Positions 8,271 to 15,958 of a stretch of DNA of 64,000 nucleotides are shown here, piece by piece; the stretch's first letter is position 1; every line of letters begins with the position of its first letter. The position numbers and the translations under genes were made by a program. The stretch spans positions 8,039 to 72,038 of the forward strand of contig DASXZW010000103.1 in NCBI GenBank assembly GCA_036501665.1, written 5' to 3'. The DNA comes from DATAUD01 sp036501665. GTDB taxonomy: Bacteria > Verrucomicrobiota > Verrucomicrobiia > Limisphaerales > Palsa-1400. The notes beneath the pieces were generated by a model that saw only the letters and a list, made by a program, of their open reading frames with translations, was not told the origin of the DNA and did not search any database.

Positions 8271-8295
8271 AATCGCCGCATGTTTTGCGGTGAAT
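8271..8295. promoter_or_regulatory. Imperfect palindrome upstream of fic (operator candidate 1)
   Basis: AATCGCCGCA, a 5-base spacer, then TGCGGTGAAT. The arms match at 8 of 10 positions, and spacing and core (CCGCA-N5-TGCGG) are the same as in the perfect palindrome 55 bp downstream. A third related palindrome follows the gene. A half-site TGCGGTGAAT also occurs at 8308-8317. This suggests binding sites for one dimeric regulator. Confidence 0.6.
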
Positions 8296-8324
8296 GTTGT
8301 TGCGGGTTGCGGTGAATGGGCGTA

Positions 8325-8351
8325 TATTCTCCGCAGATTGTGCGGAGAATA
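8325..8351. promoter_or_regulatory. Perfect palindrome overlapping the fic promoter region (operator candidate 2)
   Basis: TATTCTCCGCA and TGCGGAGAATA form perfect 11-base arms around GATTG, ending 14 bases before the proposed Fic start. A possible promoter (TTGCGG at 8300-8305, 17-base spacer, TATATT at 8323-8328) would be overlapped at its -10 element by the left arm, as expected for repression. The promoter is a weak match and is an inference; the palindrome itself is plain. Confidence 0.7.
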
Positions 8352-8365
8352 GGTTATGTATATTT

Positions 8366-9478
8366 ATGTATATTCATGAACGCAGGGATTGGCCGGAGTT
8401 TCGGTGGGATGAGGGGATGCTCGCTCCTTTGCTGGTGGAGGCGCGGCATTTGCAGGGGCGGTTGCAGGGGCGGATGGAGGCGCTGGGGTTTCAGTTGCGC
8501 GAGGAGGCGACGTTGCAAACGTTGACGCAGGATGTTGTCAAGACCAGTGAGATTGAGGGGGAAAGGCTGGATGCGGACACGGTGAGGTCTTCGATTGCGC
8601 GGAGGATGGGGTTGGATATTGGCGCGTTGCCGCAGGTTGACCGGAATGTGGAGGGGATTGTCGAGGTGATGTTGGATGCGACGGGGCATCACGATGCGCT
8701 TTTGACGCAAGAACGGTTGTTTGGGTGGCATGCGGCACTTTTTCCAACGGGACGCAGTGGGATGAGGCGCATCAAGGCAGGCGGCTGGCGGACTGACGAA
8801 AGTGGGCCGATGCAGGTGGTTTCCGGTGCGATTGGGCGGGAGAAGGTCCATTACGAAGCGCCGGGGGATGAGCGCCTGAAAAAGGAAATGGGGCGGTTCA
8901 TCAAGTGGTTCAATGCCGTGTCGAAGATTGATCCGGTGATGAAATCGGCGCTGGCGCATTTTTGGTTTGTCACGATTCATCCGTTTGATGATGGGAACGG
9001 GCGGATAGCGCGCGCGATTGCGGACATGATGCTGGCGCGCTCCGAGAAAAGTTCGCACCGGTTTTACAGCATGTCGTCGCAGATTCAGCGGGAGCGGAAG
9101 GATTATTATGATGTCCTGGAAAATTGCCAGAAAGGGACACTGGATATCACAGTGTGGATGACGTGGTATTTGAATTGTTTGAAACGCGCGCTTGGGGCGT
9201 CGGAGCAAACGTTGGAAACGGTACTGGTGAAAGCGCGGTTTTGGAAGGCACATGCGGGCGAGTCGTTTAATGACCGACAGCGGAAGGTCGTGAATCTTCT
9301 GCTGGATGGGTTTGAGGGGAAATTGACGAGTTCAAAGTGGGCGAAGTTGACGAAGTGTTCGCAGGACACGGCTTTGCGGGATATCGGCGATTTGCTGGAG
9401 CGCGGGGTTTTGTCGAAAGATGCGGCGGGTGGGCGAAGCACGAGTTATGAATTACGGTGCGGCGAAAAGGAGGATTAA
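8366..9478 (+). CDS. Fic-domain protein with N-terminal inhibitory motif and C-terminal winged helix
   Basis: A 370-aa Fic protein, normally a transferase of AMP or another nucleotide part onto target hydroxyl groups. The N-terminal region (from YIHERRDWPEF) resembles DUF4172 and contains the inhibitory motif TSEIEG (T60, E64, G65). The catalytic motif HPFDDGNGR starts at H205, preceded by FWFVTIHPF. The C terminus (LTSSKWAKLTKCSQDTALRDI, LLERGVL, about 310-360) reads as a winged helix that could bind DNA. The ATG at 8366 follows the palindromic operator and matches family N termini; an earlier in-frame start at 8294 lies inside operator sequence. All key residues are present, so an active, self-inhibited enzyme is expected. 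Confidence 0.92.
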   Translation: MYIHERRDWPEFRWDEGMLAPLLVEARHLQGRLQGRMEALGFQLREEATLQTLTQDVVKTSEIEGERLDADTVRSSIARRMGLDIGALPQVDRNVEGIVEVMLDATGHHDALLTQERLFGWHAALFPTGRSGMRRIKAGGWRTDESGPMQVVSGAIGREKVHYEAPGDERLKKEMGRFIKWFNAVSKIDPVMKSALAHFWFVTIHPFDDGNGRIARAIADMMLARSEKSSHRFYSMSSQIQRERKDYYDVLENCQKGTLDITVWMTWYLNCLKRALGASEQTLETVLVKARFWKAHAGESFNDRQRKVVNLLLDGFEGKLTSSKWAKLTKCSQDTALRDIGDLLERGVLSKDAAGGRSTSYELRCGEKED

Positions 9479-9501
9479 TCACCGCATTTTGTGCGGCGGA
9501 T
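9477..9501. promoter_or_regulatory. Imperfect palindrome after fic (operator candidate 3)
   Basis: AATCACCGCA, a 5-base spacer TTTTG, then TGCGGCGGAT, starting in the last codon of the Fic gene. The core CCGCA-N5-TGCGG is the one found twice upstream of the gene. A half-site AATCTCCGCA lies at 9511-9520. Either a further operator or a duplicated boundary sequence of the fic unit. Confidence 0.5.
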
Positions 9502-10076
9502 AGAGCGTGTAATCTCCGCACATTGGGCTTGGGCTGTGGCGCGTGGCGCAGGCCGGGGGCGCAATTATCGCGGGCTTGCTATTCGGGGGGCGTTCCTTTA
9601 CAAACCTCTGACCGCTGTTTAAATGATTACGCAGTTCCGAATGCAATTTGTCAAAGCCTGCTTTTCTGAAAGCGAGTGGGAGGTTTTGCTTGGCGACAGC
9701 CAGTTCGTATCGTCCTTGGAGGGGGCTGCAGACACTTTGGATTCGGCTGAGCTGATTGTCGGGTTGGGCGACGAGGTGATTAAGAAGCATCACGGCGGTT
9801 CGGATTACACGCTTAAACCGGCTTCGCAACGGTGGCCGGCGCAAAAGCTGTTGATGTGGACGGATTCGGTGATTACCGAAGCGCCGTATGTTGCGGCTTG
9901 AATGAAATTGAGGTTCCGGCGATGCCACCGCCTGGCATGGCGAAATCTGCCGCTTCACCGACAGGCTGAACCGGCATTCTTTTCCTGTTAAGACGGCCCA
10001 GCATCGGAAACCCTGGGTTTTTCGTCCCTTTTTGTGGGGTTTCATGGTGGCATATGTCGTGCTACGAGCTGGTTTG
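9502..10076. other. Stretch without a convincing gene
   Basis: Apart from the half-site at 9511-9520, I see no supported feature. A 92-codon plus-strand frame (9623-9901) and an overlapping minus-strand frame (9479-10165) exist. Neither has a ribosome binding site, recognisable domain or convincing composition. The promoter for the FliW-methyltransferase gene should lie near the right end. Confidence 0.5.
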
Positions 10077-11333
10077 ATGACCTCTTGTGATGTGGAGACG
10101 TTGGAGACAATTGAAACTGGCGCGCGGCGGACAAACGGACAGCAGAGCCAAGTTTCCCAGGACATAGTTCGCCTGCCTTTTGGCTTGCTGGGCTTTGAAG
10201 GGGTGAAAAACTATGCGCTGGTGACTGATCCAAAAGCGGGCGGTCTCTTATGGTTGCAGATGTTGGAAGGAGCCAGACACTCATTTCTAGTGACACCGCC
10301 CAGCCTTGTTCATCCCGACTATGGGCCGATCATTAACGAGCAAGACGTGAATTTTTTGGGATTGACCGGGACAGCCGACGCGATTGTGCTCAACATCGTT
10401 GACTTAAGCCAGGGGACAGTCAATATGAAAGCGCCGATTGTCATCAATCGCCACTCCAGGATTGGCAAACAGGTCCTCCCGAAAAATGCCGACTGTTTTG
10501 ACCTTCGGCATTCGATCAGCGCCGGACTGGTTTCTTCTCAAACTGCTGCGCCTGCAGTTACCTCGCCCCGGCGACCGTTGCCTTCATTGAACCAACGCCA
10601 ATCTCCTGAAAGCAAGACGCACAAGGTTTGGGATGAAGGAATCGACTTTGAGGTGGGTTTTTGGGATCAATTTATCGGCACAAAGGGGCTCAAATGGCCT
10701 GATAGTTTTAAACGGAGGATGGATCCCAACGCGCGAGTCAGCACGGAAATTGAGCGAATGCTGGATGAAGTTCCTGGTGATTATGCGCGAGTTTTGGATG
10801 TCGGGGCGGGACCGCTCACCGTCTTTGGCTATATCCACCCGCGCAAGAAAATTTTGTTGGAGGCCACCGATGCTCTGGCTAAGGAGTATGATGTCCTTCT
10901 ATTGAAGCACGGCGTGGTTCCTCCGGTTCGGACCATGTACGCGGAGGCGGAGAAGCTGAACCACCATTTCGCTGCTGGCATGTTTGACCTTGTTCATGCG
11001 CGCAATTCCATAGATCACTGCGGGGCGCCTTTCGCGGCAATTTGCCAAATGCTTGCAGTGGCCAAGATCGGTGCGTACGTGTGCTTGAACCATGAGCAGA
11101 ACGAAGCGGAGAACCAAAAATACTCCGGATTCCACCAATGGAATTTTACCGTGGAGAATGGGCATTTTATTATTCGCGGCAAAAGTCAGACTTTTAACGT
11201 CACCCAGCTTCTCACTTCCTTTGCGGTGGCGGAATCACGCCTCGCGAACAAGAACGTTAACGTCCGCCTGCGCAAACTAAAAGACCTTCCCAAGGAATGG
11301 CTGGCGCGAGTCTCTGCGGGCAACGTCGGATAA
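10077..11333 (+). CDS. FliW-like domain fused to a SAM methyltransferase
   Basis: A 418-aa two-domain protein. Residues about 30-137 match FliW, the flagellar assembly factor that binds CsrA and flagellin: LPFGLLGFEGVKNYAL, WLQMLEGARHSFLV, HPDYGPII, then VNMKAPIVINRHSRIGKQVL. A Ser/Pro/Gln linker (about 150-182) leads to a class I methyltransferase: GFWDQFIGTKGLKW, motif I VLDVGAGPLTVFGY (239-252), an acidic LLEATDALAKEYD strand and MFDLVHARNSIDHC. FliW is normally a stand-alone protein of about 130-150 aa. No flagellar gene or csrA is present here. An ATG at 10032 would add 15 residues. Frame and composition are continuous through the linker, so the fusion is not an obvious artefact. Confidence 0.75.
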   Translation: MTSCDVETLETIETGARRTNGQQSQVSQDIVRLPFGLLGFEGVKNYALVTDPKAGGLLWLQMLEGARHSFLVTPPSLVHPDYGPIINEQDVNFLGLTGTADAIVLNIVDLSQGTVNMKAPIVINRHSRIGKQVLPKNADCFDLRHSISAGLVSSQTAAPAVTSPRRPLPSLNQRQSPESKTHKVWDEGIDFEVGFWDQFIGTKGLKWPDSFKRRMDPNARVSTEIERMLDEVPGDYARVLDVGAGPLTVFGYIHPRKKILLEATDALAKEYDVLLLKHGVVPPVRTMYAEAEKLNHHFAAGMFDLVHARNSIDHCGAPFAAICQMLAVAKIGAYVCLNHEQNEAENQKYSGFHQWNFTVENGHFIIRGKSQTFNVTQLLTSFAVAESRLANKNVNVRLRKLKDLPKEWLARVSAGNVG

Positions 11334-11500
11334 AAGCAGACCGGACCGAATTACACCAGCACGCCGCGATAAAAATTCGCAGGCGAGCATTGTTTCCACA
11401 AAAGTTTCGCGTAAGTGGGGTAACTTATCGGCAAAGACACACGCGCACCTGTATTGAACCGGGCTTCGGAAAGGCTTCAAAAATTCGTGGAGAAACTTGC

Positions 11501-11552
11501 TTGACGCCACAACCCTTTGTTGTTACCTAATGCGCAGGCTACATTATGTAGC
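11501..11552 (+). promoter_or_regulatory. Putative nrdR promoter and palindromic operator
   Basis: TTGACG (11501-11506) and TACCTA (11524-11529) are separated by 17 bases, a good sigma-70-like spacing. Just downstream, near the expected transcription start, is the 15-base palindrome GCTACATTATGTAGC (11538-11552, 7-base arms around one T). NrdR boxes are AT-rich palindromes of about 16 bases with a conserved C-A-T-A core, so autoregulation is possible. The match is loose, and only one box is visible. Confidence 0.5.
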
Positions 11553-11570
11553 GGTTGACTTGAGTTAAGT

Positions 11571-12035
11571 ATGCGTTGTCCCAAGTGCGGCAATCAGGAC
11601 GATAAGGTCATCGATTCGCGAGCCTCCCGCGAAGGATCGACCATTCGTCGGCGTCGGCAATGTTTGCAGTGCAACCATCGCTTCACAACTTACGAAGACA
11701 TTGAGCATGAAGGTCTTATGGTTGTCAAGCGCGATGGCCGTCGCGAAGAGTTCTCCAAAGAGAAGCTCATCTCAGGGCTCAAGAAAGCGTGCCAGAAACG
11801 ACCGATCAGTCCCAAGGTCATTGAAGAGCTTGTGGAGAAGATTGTCGATGAGATCAGTGACAAATATGAACGAGAAGTGCCAGGCATGGCCATTGGAGAG
11901 CGGGTCATGGAAGGGTTGCGGGAAATCGACAAAGTGGCGTATGTCCGCTTTGCCAGCGTGTACCGTCGCTTTGAAGAGGCGACGGAGTTCGTGCGAGAAG
12001 TCAAAAACCTGGAGGCCAATCATGATACAGCTTAA
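11571..12035 (+). CDS. nrdR: Transcriptional repressor NrdR
   Basis: A 154-aa protein with the full NrdR pattern: an N-terminal zinc ribbon (C3, C6, C31, C34 in MRCPKCG and CLQCNHRFTTYE) and an ATP-cone domain starting VVKRDGRREEFSKEKLISGLKKAC. A C-terminal VAYVRFASVYRRFEEATEF segment follows. NrdR senses dATP/ATP and represses ribonucleotide reductase genes. Length is typical (about 150-155 aa). Its 3' end overlaps the next gene by 14 bases, and a palindrome precedes it. No ribonucleotide reductase gene lies in the window. Confidence 0.97.
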   Translation: MRCPKCGNQDDKVIDSRASREGSTIRRRRQCLQCNHRFTTYEDIEHEGLMVVKRDGRREEFSKEKLISGLKKACQKRPISPKVIEELVEKIVDEISDKYEREVPGMAIGERVMEGLREIDKVAYVRFASVYRRFEEATEFVREVKNLEANHDTA

Positions 12036-12594
12036 AACCGACTGTTTAATCTTCCAAACCAATGACGGCGAGCAAGTCCCCTGCTCTGCCGAATGGGTCA
12101 CGCTTGAGTTGATGGGCGAAGGCGCGCAACTCGTTGATCCCGAAGTGGTCAGGCACGCTTCGGCGGCGGTCCTGCATTATTTCAAGCACGAATTGCAGCG
12201 GCAATTTGTCTCGGTCGGGGAATTTGCGGTGGCGTTGGAGCGGGTTCTGCGGAATTTTGGGCTTAGTGTCTATGCGGATACTGAGACGACGCCGAAAACC
12301 GAGCCGCAACGGCGAGTTATGGAGTGCAATTTGCCGGCGTTGGCGAAGAGCAGCGGGGCGGATGGGTTTGAGCTGCTGTTCTTTCCGCAGTTGCGGCAGG
12401 AGTTGCAGCGGAATTTGAAGCAGGGGCCGCATATGGTGCGGTTCAGCGGACTTCGCGATTGCGTGAAGCAATTGGCCGGGACGCCGCGTTGGAACCAGCG
12501 TTGCCAGCATCTGAACGACCAGATCGTGGAGTATTTGCGGAGTTGCTGGCAAACCGAGGGGGCGAAGAATTCGTGCGCGCTGGTCGTGCTATGA
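12022..12594 (+). CDS. Hypothetical protein coupled to nrdR
   Basis: A 190-aa soluble protein starting MIQLKTDCLIFQTNDGEQVPCSAEWV. A strong GGAGG ribosome binding site at 12011-12015 lies inside nrdR, 6 bases before the ATG at 12022, and fixes the start. It contains VVRHASAAVLHYFKHELQRQFVSVGEFAVALERVLRNFG, a helical segment that slightly recalls ATP-cone-like helices, followed by a mixed region with no known motif. I do not recognise the family. The 14-base overlap suggests translational coupling and possibly a related regulatory role. Confidence 0.75.
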   Translation: MIQLKTDCLIFQTNDGEQVPCSAEWVTLELMGEGAQLVDPEVVRHASAAVLHYFKHELQRQFVSVGEFAVALERVLRNFGLSVYADTETTPKTEPQRRVMECNLPALAKSSGADGFELLFFPQLRQELQRNLKQGPHMVRFSGLRDCVKQLAGTPRWNQRCQHLNDQIVEYLRSCWQTEGAKNSCALVVL

Positions 12595-12633
12595 GGCCAT
12601 GCACACGCATACAACAAGCGTGGTGCCATACGC

Positions 12634-12654
12634 GGACGCCTCGGCGAGGCGTCC
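12634..12654. repeat. Dispersed palindromic repeat, copy 2
   Basis: Exact copy of the palindrome at 7761-7781 (arms GGACGCCTCG and CGAGGCGTCC around one G), here followed by CCACC. It occupies the 94-base gap between the hypothetical gene and the HIT gene. Confidence 0.85.
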
Positions 12655-12688
12655 CCACCTTAAAGTTTAGTTGCGTGTGCCCGGTGCT

Positions 12689-13033
12689 ATGAGCAAGTCG
12701 ATCTTTGAAAAGATCATCGACCGCGAAATCCCGGCCAGTATTGTTTATGAAGACGAACAGGTGCTGGCTTTCCACGACATTAACGCCAAGGCGCCGGTTC
12801 ACGTTCTGATTGTTCCGAAGAAGAATATCCCGCGAATCGCCGAAGCGACGGCGGAGGATCATCAGGTGCTTGGGCATTTGCTTCTTAAGGCAGCGGAAGT
12901 CGCGGAAAAACTGGGGCTTTCCAAGTCCGGTTATCGGCTGGTAATAAACAACGGGCCGGACGGCGGGGAATCGGTTCCGCATCTGCATTGTCATATCATG
13001 GGCGGACGCACGATGGCATGGCCGCCGGGATGA
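12689..13033 (+). CDS. HIT family nucleotide hydrolase (HinT-like)
   Basis: A 114-aa histidine-triad protein. It begins SIFEKIIDREIPASIVYEDE, continues with HDINAKAPVHVLIVPKK and ends with the triad HLHCH (H98, H100, H102). HinT-like enzymes hydrolyse adenosine phosphoramidates and aminoacyl-adenylates. Length and motif spacing are standard. The frame opens six residues earlier, but ATG 12689 gives the canonical N terminus. RuvA follows after 37 bases on the same strand. Confidence 0.94.
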   Translation: MSKSIFEKIIDREIPASIVYEDEQVLAFHDINAKAPVHVLIVPKKNIPRIAEATAEDHQVLGHLLLKAAEVAEKLGLSKSGYRLVINNGPDGGESVPHLHCHIMGGRTMAWPPG

Positions 13034-13070
13034 TTCGCCAGCGCCGCTGCTGCGTCGGCGAGGGAACACG

Positions 13071-13676
13071 ATGATCGCATTTCTCAATGGTAAATTGATC
13101 GACGCGCTGCCTACGCAAGCGACCATCGAAGTCAATGGCGTCGGTTATGATGTGCTGATTCCGCTTTCGTCGTTCGATAAGCTTCCTGCGCCGGGTCAAA
13201 CTGTAAAAATTCTCACGCATCTTATTGTTCGCGAGGATGCTCATGTGCTTTACGGTTTTATGACGGCGACGGAGCGGGAATTATTCCGGTTGCTCATCAA
13301 TACTGTGAGCGGGATTGGGCCGAGAACCGCCTTGAACATTCTCAGCGGGATCACGGTGACGGCGTTTCGTGGCGCGGTTTCGACGGGCGATTCCAAGATG
13401 CTTTCCAAGATTTCGGGCGTTGGGAAAAAAACCGCGGAGCGCATCATCATTGAACTGAAGGACAAGATTGGTCCTGGCGGGGCGTTGGAAGCCCAAAGCG
13501 CGCAACGCGCCCTTTCCAGCGATGATCAAAAAGTAAACGACGCTGTTCTTGCGCTGATGGCGTTGGGCTTTAAGCCGAACGAAGCCCACGAAACTATTCG
13601 CGGCACACAAGCCGTCCTCGGCCCGACTGCGAGCGTTGAAGAATTGGTCCGCGCCAGCCTTCGGAAAGGAGCATGA
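13071..13676 (+). CDS. ruvA: Holliday junction helicase subunit RuvA
   Basis: A 201-aa protein with an N-terminal OB fold (MIAFLNGKLIDALPTQATIEVNGVGYDVLIP), tandem helix-hairpin-helix motifs (LINTVSGIGPRTALNILSG; ISGVGKKTAERIIIELKDK) and the C-terminal RuvB-binding domain (VNDAVLALMALGFKPNEAHE). RuvA tetramers bind four-way junctions and load RuvB. The partner ruvB and ruvC are not in the window. The stop codon overlaps the start of the next gene (ATGATGG), so the two are probably co-translated. Confidence 0.97.
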   Translation: MIAFLNGKLIDALPTQATIEVNGVGYDVLIPLSSFDKLPAPGQTVKILTHLIVREDAHVLYGFMTATERELFRLLINTVSGIGPRTALNILSGITVTAFRGAVSTGDSKMLSKISGVGKKTAERIIIELKDKIGPGGALEAQSAQRALSSDDQKVNDAVLALMALGFKPNEAHETIRGTQAVLGPTASVEELVRASLRKGA

Positions 13677-14359
13677 TGGCCCGGACGACGAAGCGCTCGT
13701 CGGGAGTCGTCGTGCCGCATGCCCTTCCCTGGCACAAGCGCCTTGCCGCATTTATCCTGGCGACGTTTATTCGGCTTTGCATCTTGACGTGGCGGCTGCG
13801 CTGGCAGGACCTCCCGACTGGAAAACGCCCGGAACGTCCGGTGATTTATTGCATGTGGCACAATCGAATTCCGATTGGGCTGGCGTGCTTTGAGTTCAGC
13901 AAAGACGTGTGGCAGGACGACCATATTGCCGCGATGATCAGCGCGAGCCGGGACGGTGGTTTTATCACGGACATCGTCCAACGTTTCGGGATGGAGTCGA
14001 TCCGGGGTTCGTCGAGCCGGCGCGGGCCGCAAGCATTGTTGGAAGCGACAGGCTGGCTCGAACGCGATTATAGTGTCGCCATCACGCCGGATGGGCCGCG
14101 AGGCCCGGTTTATCGTGTGCAGGAGGGGATCATTCAACTCTCCAAACTCAGCGGACGCCCGATCATCCCGGTTTCGACTTTTACGCATTGGAAAATCCGT
14201 CTTAAAAGCTGGGATGGACTGCAGATTCCCCTGCCGTTCACCCGCTGCGATATTCGTTTCGGAGAACCGATTCAAGCGCCTCGCGATGCGACTGATGCTG
14301 AGCTTGAGGAAATTCGCGTGAAGCTTGAAGAGATGATGCATTCCATCACTTTTGACTAA
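13673..14359 (+). CDS. DUF374 lysophospholipid acyltransferase-like protein
   Basis: A 228-aa protein with an N-terminal hydrophobic segment (KRLAAFILATFIRLCIL) and DUF374/LPLAT motifs: IYCMWHNRIPI with the H-x-N variant of the acyltransferase HX4D site, ISASRDGGFI, GMESIRGSSSRRG, VAITPDGPRGP and IIQLSKLSGRPIIPV. Members acylate lipid A precursors or other lipids at the inner membrane. Which lipid is modified cannot be told. The start overlaps the ruvA stop by four bases; a second ATG immediately follows the first. Confidence 0.88.
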   Translation: MMARTTKRSSGVVVPHALPWHKRLAAFILATFIRLCILTWRLRWQDLPTGKRPERPVIYCMWHNRIPIGLACFEFSKDVWQDDHIAAMISASRDGGFITDIVQRFGMESIRGSSSRRGPQALLEATGWLERDYSVAITPDGPRGPVYRVQEGIIQLSKLSGRPIIPVSTFTHWKIRLKSWDGLQIPLPFTRCDIRFGEPIQAPRDATDAELEEIRVKLEEMMHSITFD

Positions 14360-14372
14360 GTCGGGGAAGTTG

Positions 14373-14491
14373 AGACAGGATTTACAGGATGAAACAGGAT
14401 AAAAGCCGCGCACCGAACACTCTCTAAATATCTGCTTAATCTTAATGGCCTCGCCCAATTTCTCTGTCCTGTCTATCTTGCTCATCCTGTC
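14373..14491. repeat. ACAGGAT-type repeat, inverted pair between convergent genes
   Basis: The left part (14373-14404) reads as three units, GACAGGAT, TTACAGGAT and GAAACAGGAT. The right part (14463-14491) is the reverse complement of a similar series (GACAGGATGAGCAAGATAG). The pair lies between the stop codons of two convergent genes and could fold into a long imperfect hairpin, acting as a bidirectional terminator. ACAGGAT arrays of this kind are a familiar dispersed repeat in this group. Confidence 0.6.
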
Positions 14492-14512
14492 AAAAAATTC
14501 GGATCAGCTCTC

Positions 14513-15109
14513 TCACCGGCGGTAATAGTTGCATTGGTCCATGATTGCTGTCACGTAGGCCTTTGTACCGGGAAAGCCGATTTGGGCGATGAAGGCGGCG
14601 CTGTTGGTGGAGGCGCTGCCGCCTAACCACTTTAACACGTTGCCGCGACCCGCATTATATTCGGCCAATGCGTACGGGATCGGATCGTCTGTGCGGGCGT
14701 AGTGGCGCAGGACGCTTTTTAGATAATACGAACCCGCGAGAATATTTGTGTCGGGGTCGAGGCAATCGGTGTGTTTGAAGGATTTGATGTGCTCAGCTGC
14801 GGCCCACTCCGCGGCTGCCGCTTCGCGGATTTGCATCAGGCCCAATTCCCCCGCCCGACCGCGAACGCCCGGGTTGAACCGGCTTTCCTGCCAGATCACG
14901 GCCCGGATCAACGCCGGGTCCAGCCCGTAACGCCGCGCCGCCGCCGTGATCGCCGCGTCAAACCGATGTTGCTTCCAGTAAAGAAAGCCGCGAAAAGCCA
15001 TAAACCCAATGGCCATCAAAATCAGAATTGTCCAAACGCGGCGCTTCAATCGGGACAATAGACAATATTTTCGGGCGGTTGCGGAGGAAAAAACCACAAC
15101 GCGATTCAA
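14513..15109 (-). CDS. Membrane-anchored lytic transglycosylase (SLT domain)
   Basis: A 198-aa protein with an N-terminal transmembrane or signal-anchor segment (WTILILMAIGFMAFRGFLYW, about 26-45) and a Slt70-type lysozyme-like domain. The latter contains AARRYGLDPALIRAVIWQESRFNP with the catalytic Glu75, GELGLMQI, NILAGSYYLKSVL and YALAEYNAGRGNVLKW. It cleaves peptidoglycan glycan strands with formation of anhydro-muramic ends. It is short, lacking the extra domains of Slt70 or MltC, resembling a minimal MltE-like enzyme. It is convergent with the acyltransferase gene. Confidence 0.9.
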   Translation of the reverse strand: MNRVVVFSSATARKYCLLSRLKRRVWTILILMAIGFMAFRGFLYWKQHRFDAAITAAARRYGLDPALIRAVIWQESRFNPGVRGRAGELGLMQIREAAAAEWAAAEHIKSFKHTDCLDPDTNILAGSYYLKSVLRHYARTDDPIPYALAEYNAGRGNVLKWLGGSASTNSAAFIAQIGFPGTKAYVTAIMDQCNYYRR

Positions 15110-15286
15110 ATTGAAAAGGCTGACAGACCTTCTTAACTCCGAGTTGCCTCAAGATAAAAGGGTACCGGGGGATTATTCCGATTCGACCCTCTTCTAGTCA
15201 AAGAAAGAATTCGCCAATTGCTTTCAACCGCATTACAAGTTGAGAAATCTGCTTCAAGAAAAACAACCTGGAGCTGAGGAATAATC

Positions 15287-15958
15287 GTGGCCACAAAAAA
15301 ATTCACGGAATCGGAAGCATGCGCGCCAACACCCGTTGACCCAAAGGGTTTTAATCCTAGCGTAAGACTTCCTCACGACCTTTCGACGACTCACGTTAGA
15401 AAGGCAATGGAGGAATTTCTGATTTTTCTAGGCTTTATAAATGGACAGCTTGGCACCAAAGGGATTCATCGGTTAGAATCCTTCATGATGGCGGCAAATT
15501 TTAGCAGCCTGGTCGGCGAGTTTATGAGCGCCGCAATCCCAAAATATTGCTCCACTCTTGCGAAGAATCGCTATCACAACGGCCATCCCGATTTATTACC
15601 CGCCGGTAAATTCCCTCGAAACGCGGTGCAACATGGTGGTGAAGGAATTGAAATCAAAGCCTCGCGCTACGGGCGCGGTTGGCAAGGGCATAATGCTGAA
15701 GATGCATGGCTAATGGTTTTCGTTTTCGACAGCAACACTTCGCAACTCGATAAGGCTACAAACGAGACTCAGCCCCCTCGCCCTTTCCAGTTCGTAAAAG
15801 TCGTGGGAGCAAAAATTGCAAAGAGCGATTGGTTATTTTCGGGACGATCTGCAACCAGTCGAAGAACAATCACCGCAAGCGTTACGCGTAGCGGATACGA
15901 CAAGATGGAAGCAAACTGGATTTACCGCCATCCAAGTCCACTCCCTCTAAAAGCTTAA
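15287..15958 (+). CDS. Probable type II restriction endonuclease
   Basis: A 223-aa protein starting at GTG with a clear GAGGAA ribosome binding site upstream. It carries a PD-(D/E)XK-like arrangement: PDLLP (D102) followed about 20 residues later by IEIKAS (E122, K124). Its C terminus runs into the gene of a DNA methyltransferase on the other strand, overlapping by 77 bases tail to tail, the classical arrangement of a type II restriction-modification pair. No family with known cleavage specificity is recognised. Base use appears more AT-rich than in neighbouring housekeeping genes, suggesting acquisition by transfer. Confidence 0.75.
   Translation: MATKKFTESEACAPTPVDPKGFNPSVRLPHDLSTTHVRKAMEEFLIFLGFINGQLGTKGIHRLESFMMAANFSSLVGEFMSAAIPKYCSTLAKNRYHNGHPDLLPAGKFPRNAVQHGGEGIEIKASRYGRGWQGHNAEDAWLMVFVFDSNTSQLDKATNETQPPRPFQFVKVVGAKIAKSDWLFSGRSATSRRTITASVTRSGYDKMEANWIYRHPSPLPLKA

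Noticed and set aside
8354..9253. 299-codon minus-strand frame
   Set aside because: It is antisense to the Fic gene, with Pro/His/Arg composition typical of shadow frames.
9479..10165. Long minus-strand frame and a 92-codon plus-strand frame at 9623-9901
   Set aside because: Neither has a ribosome binding site, domain or plausible composition; each seems to exist only because of base bias and the opposite strand.
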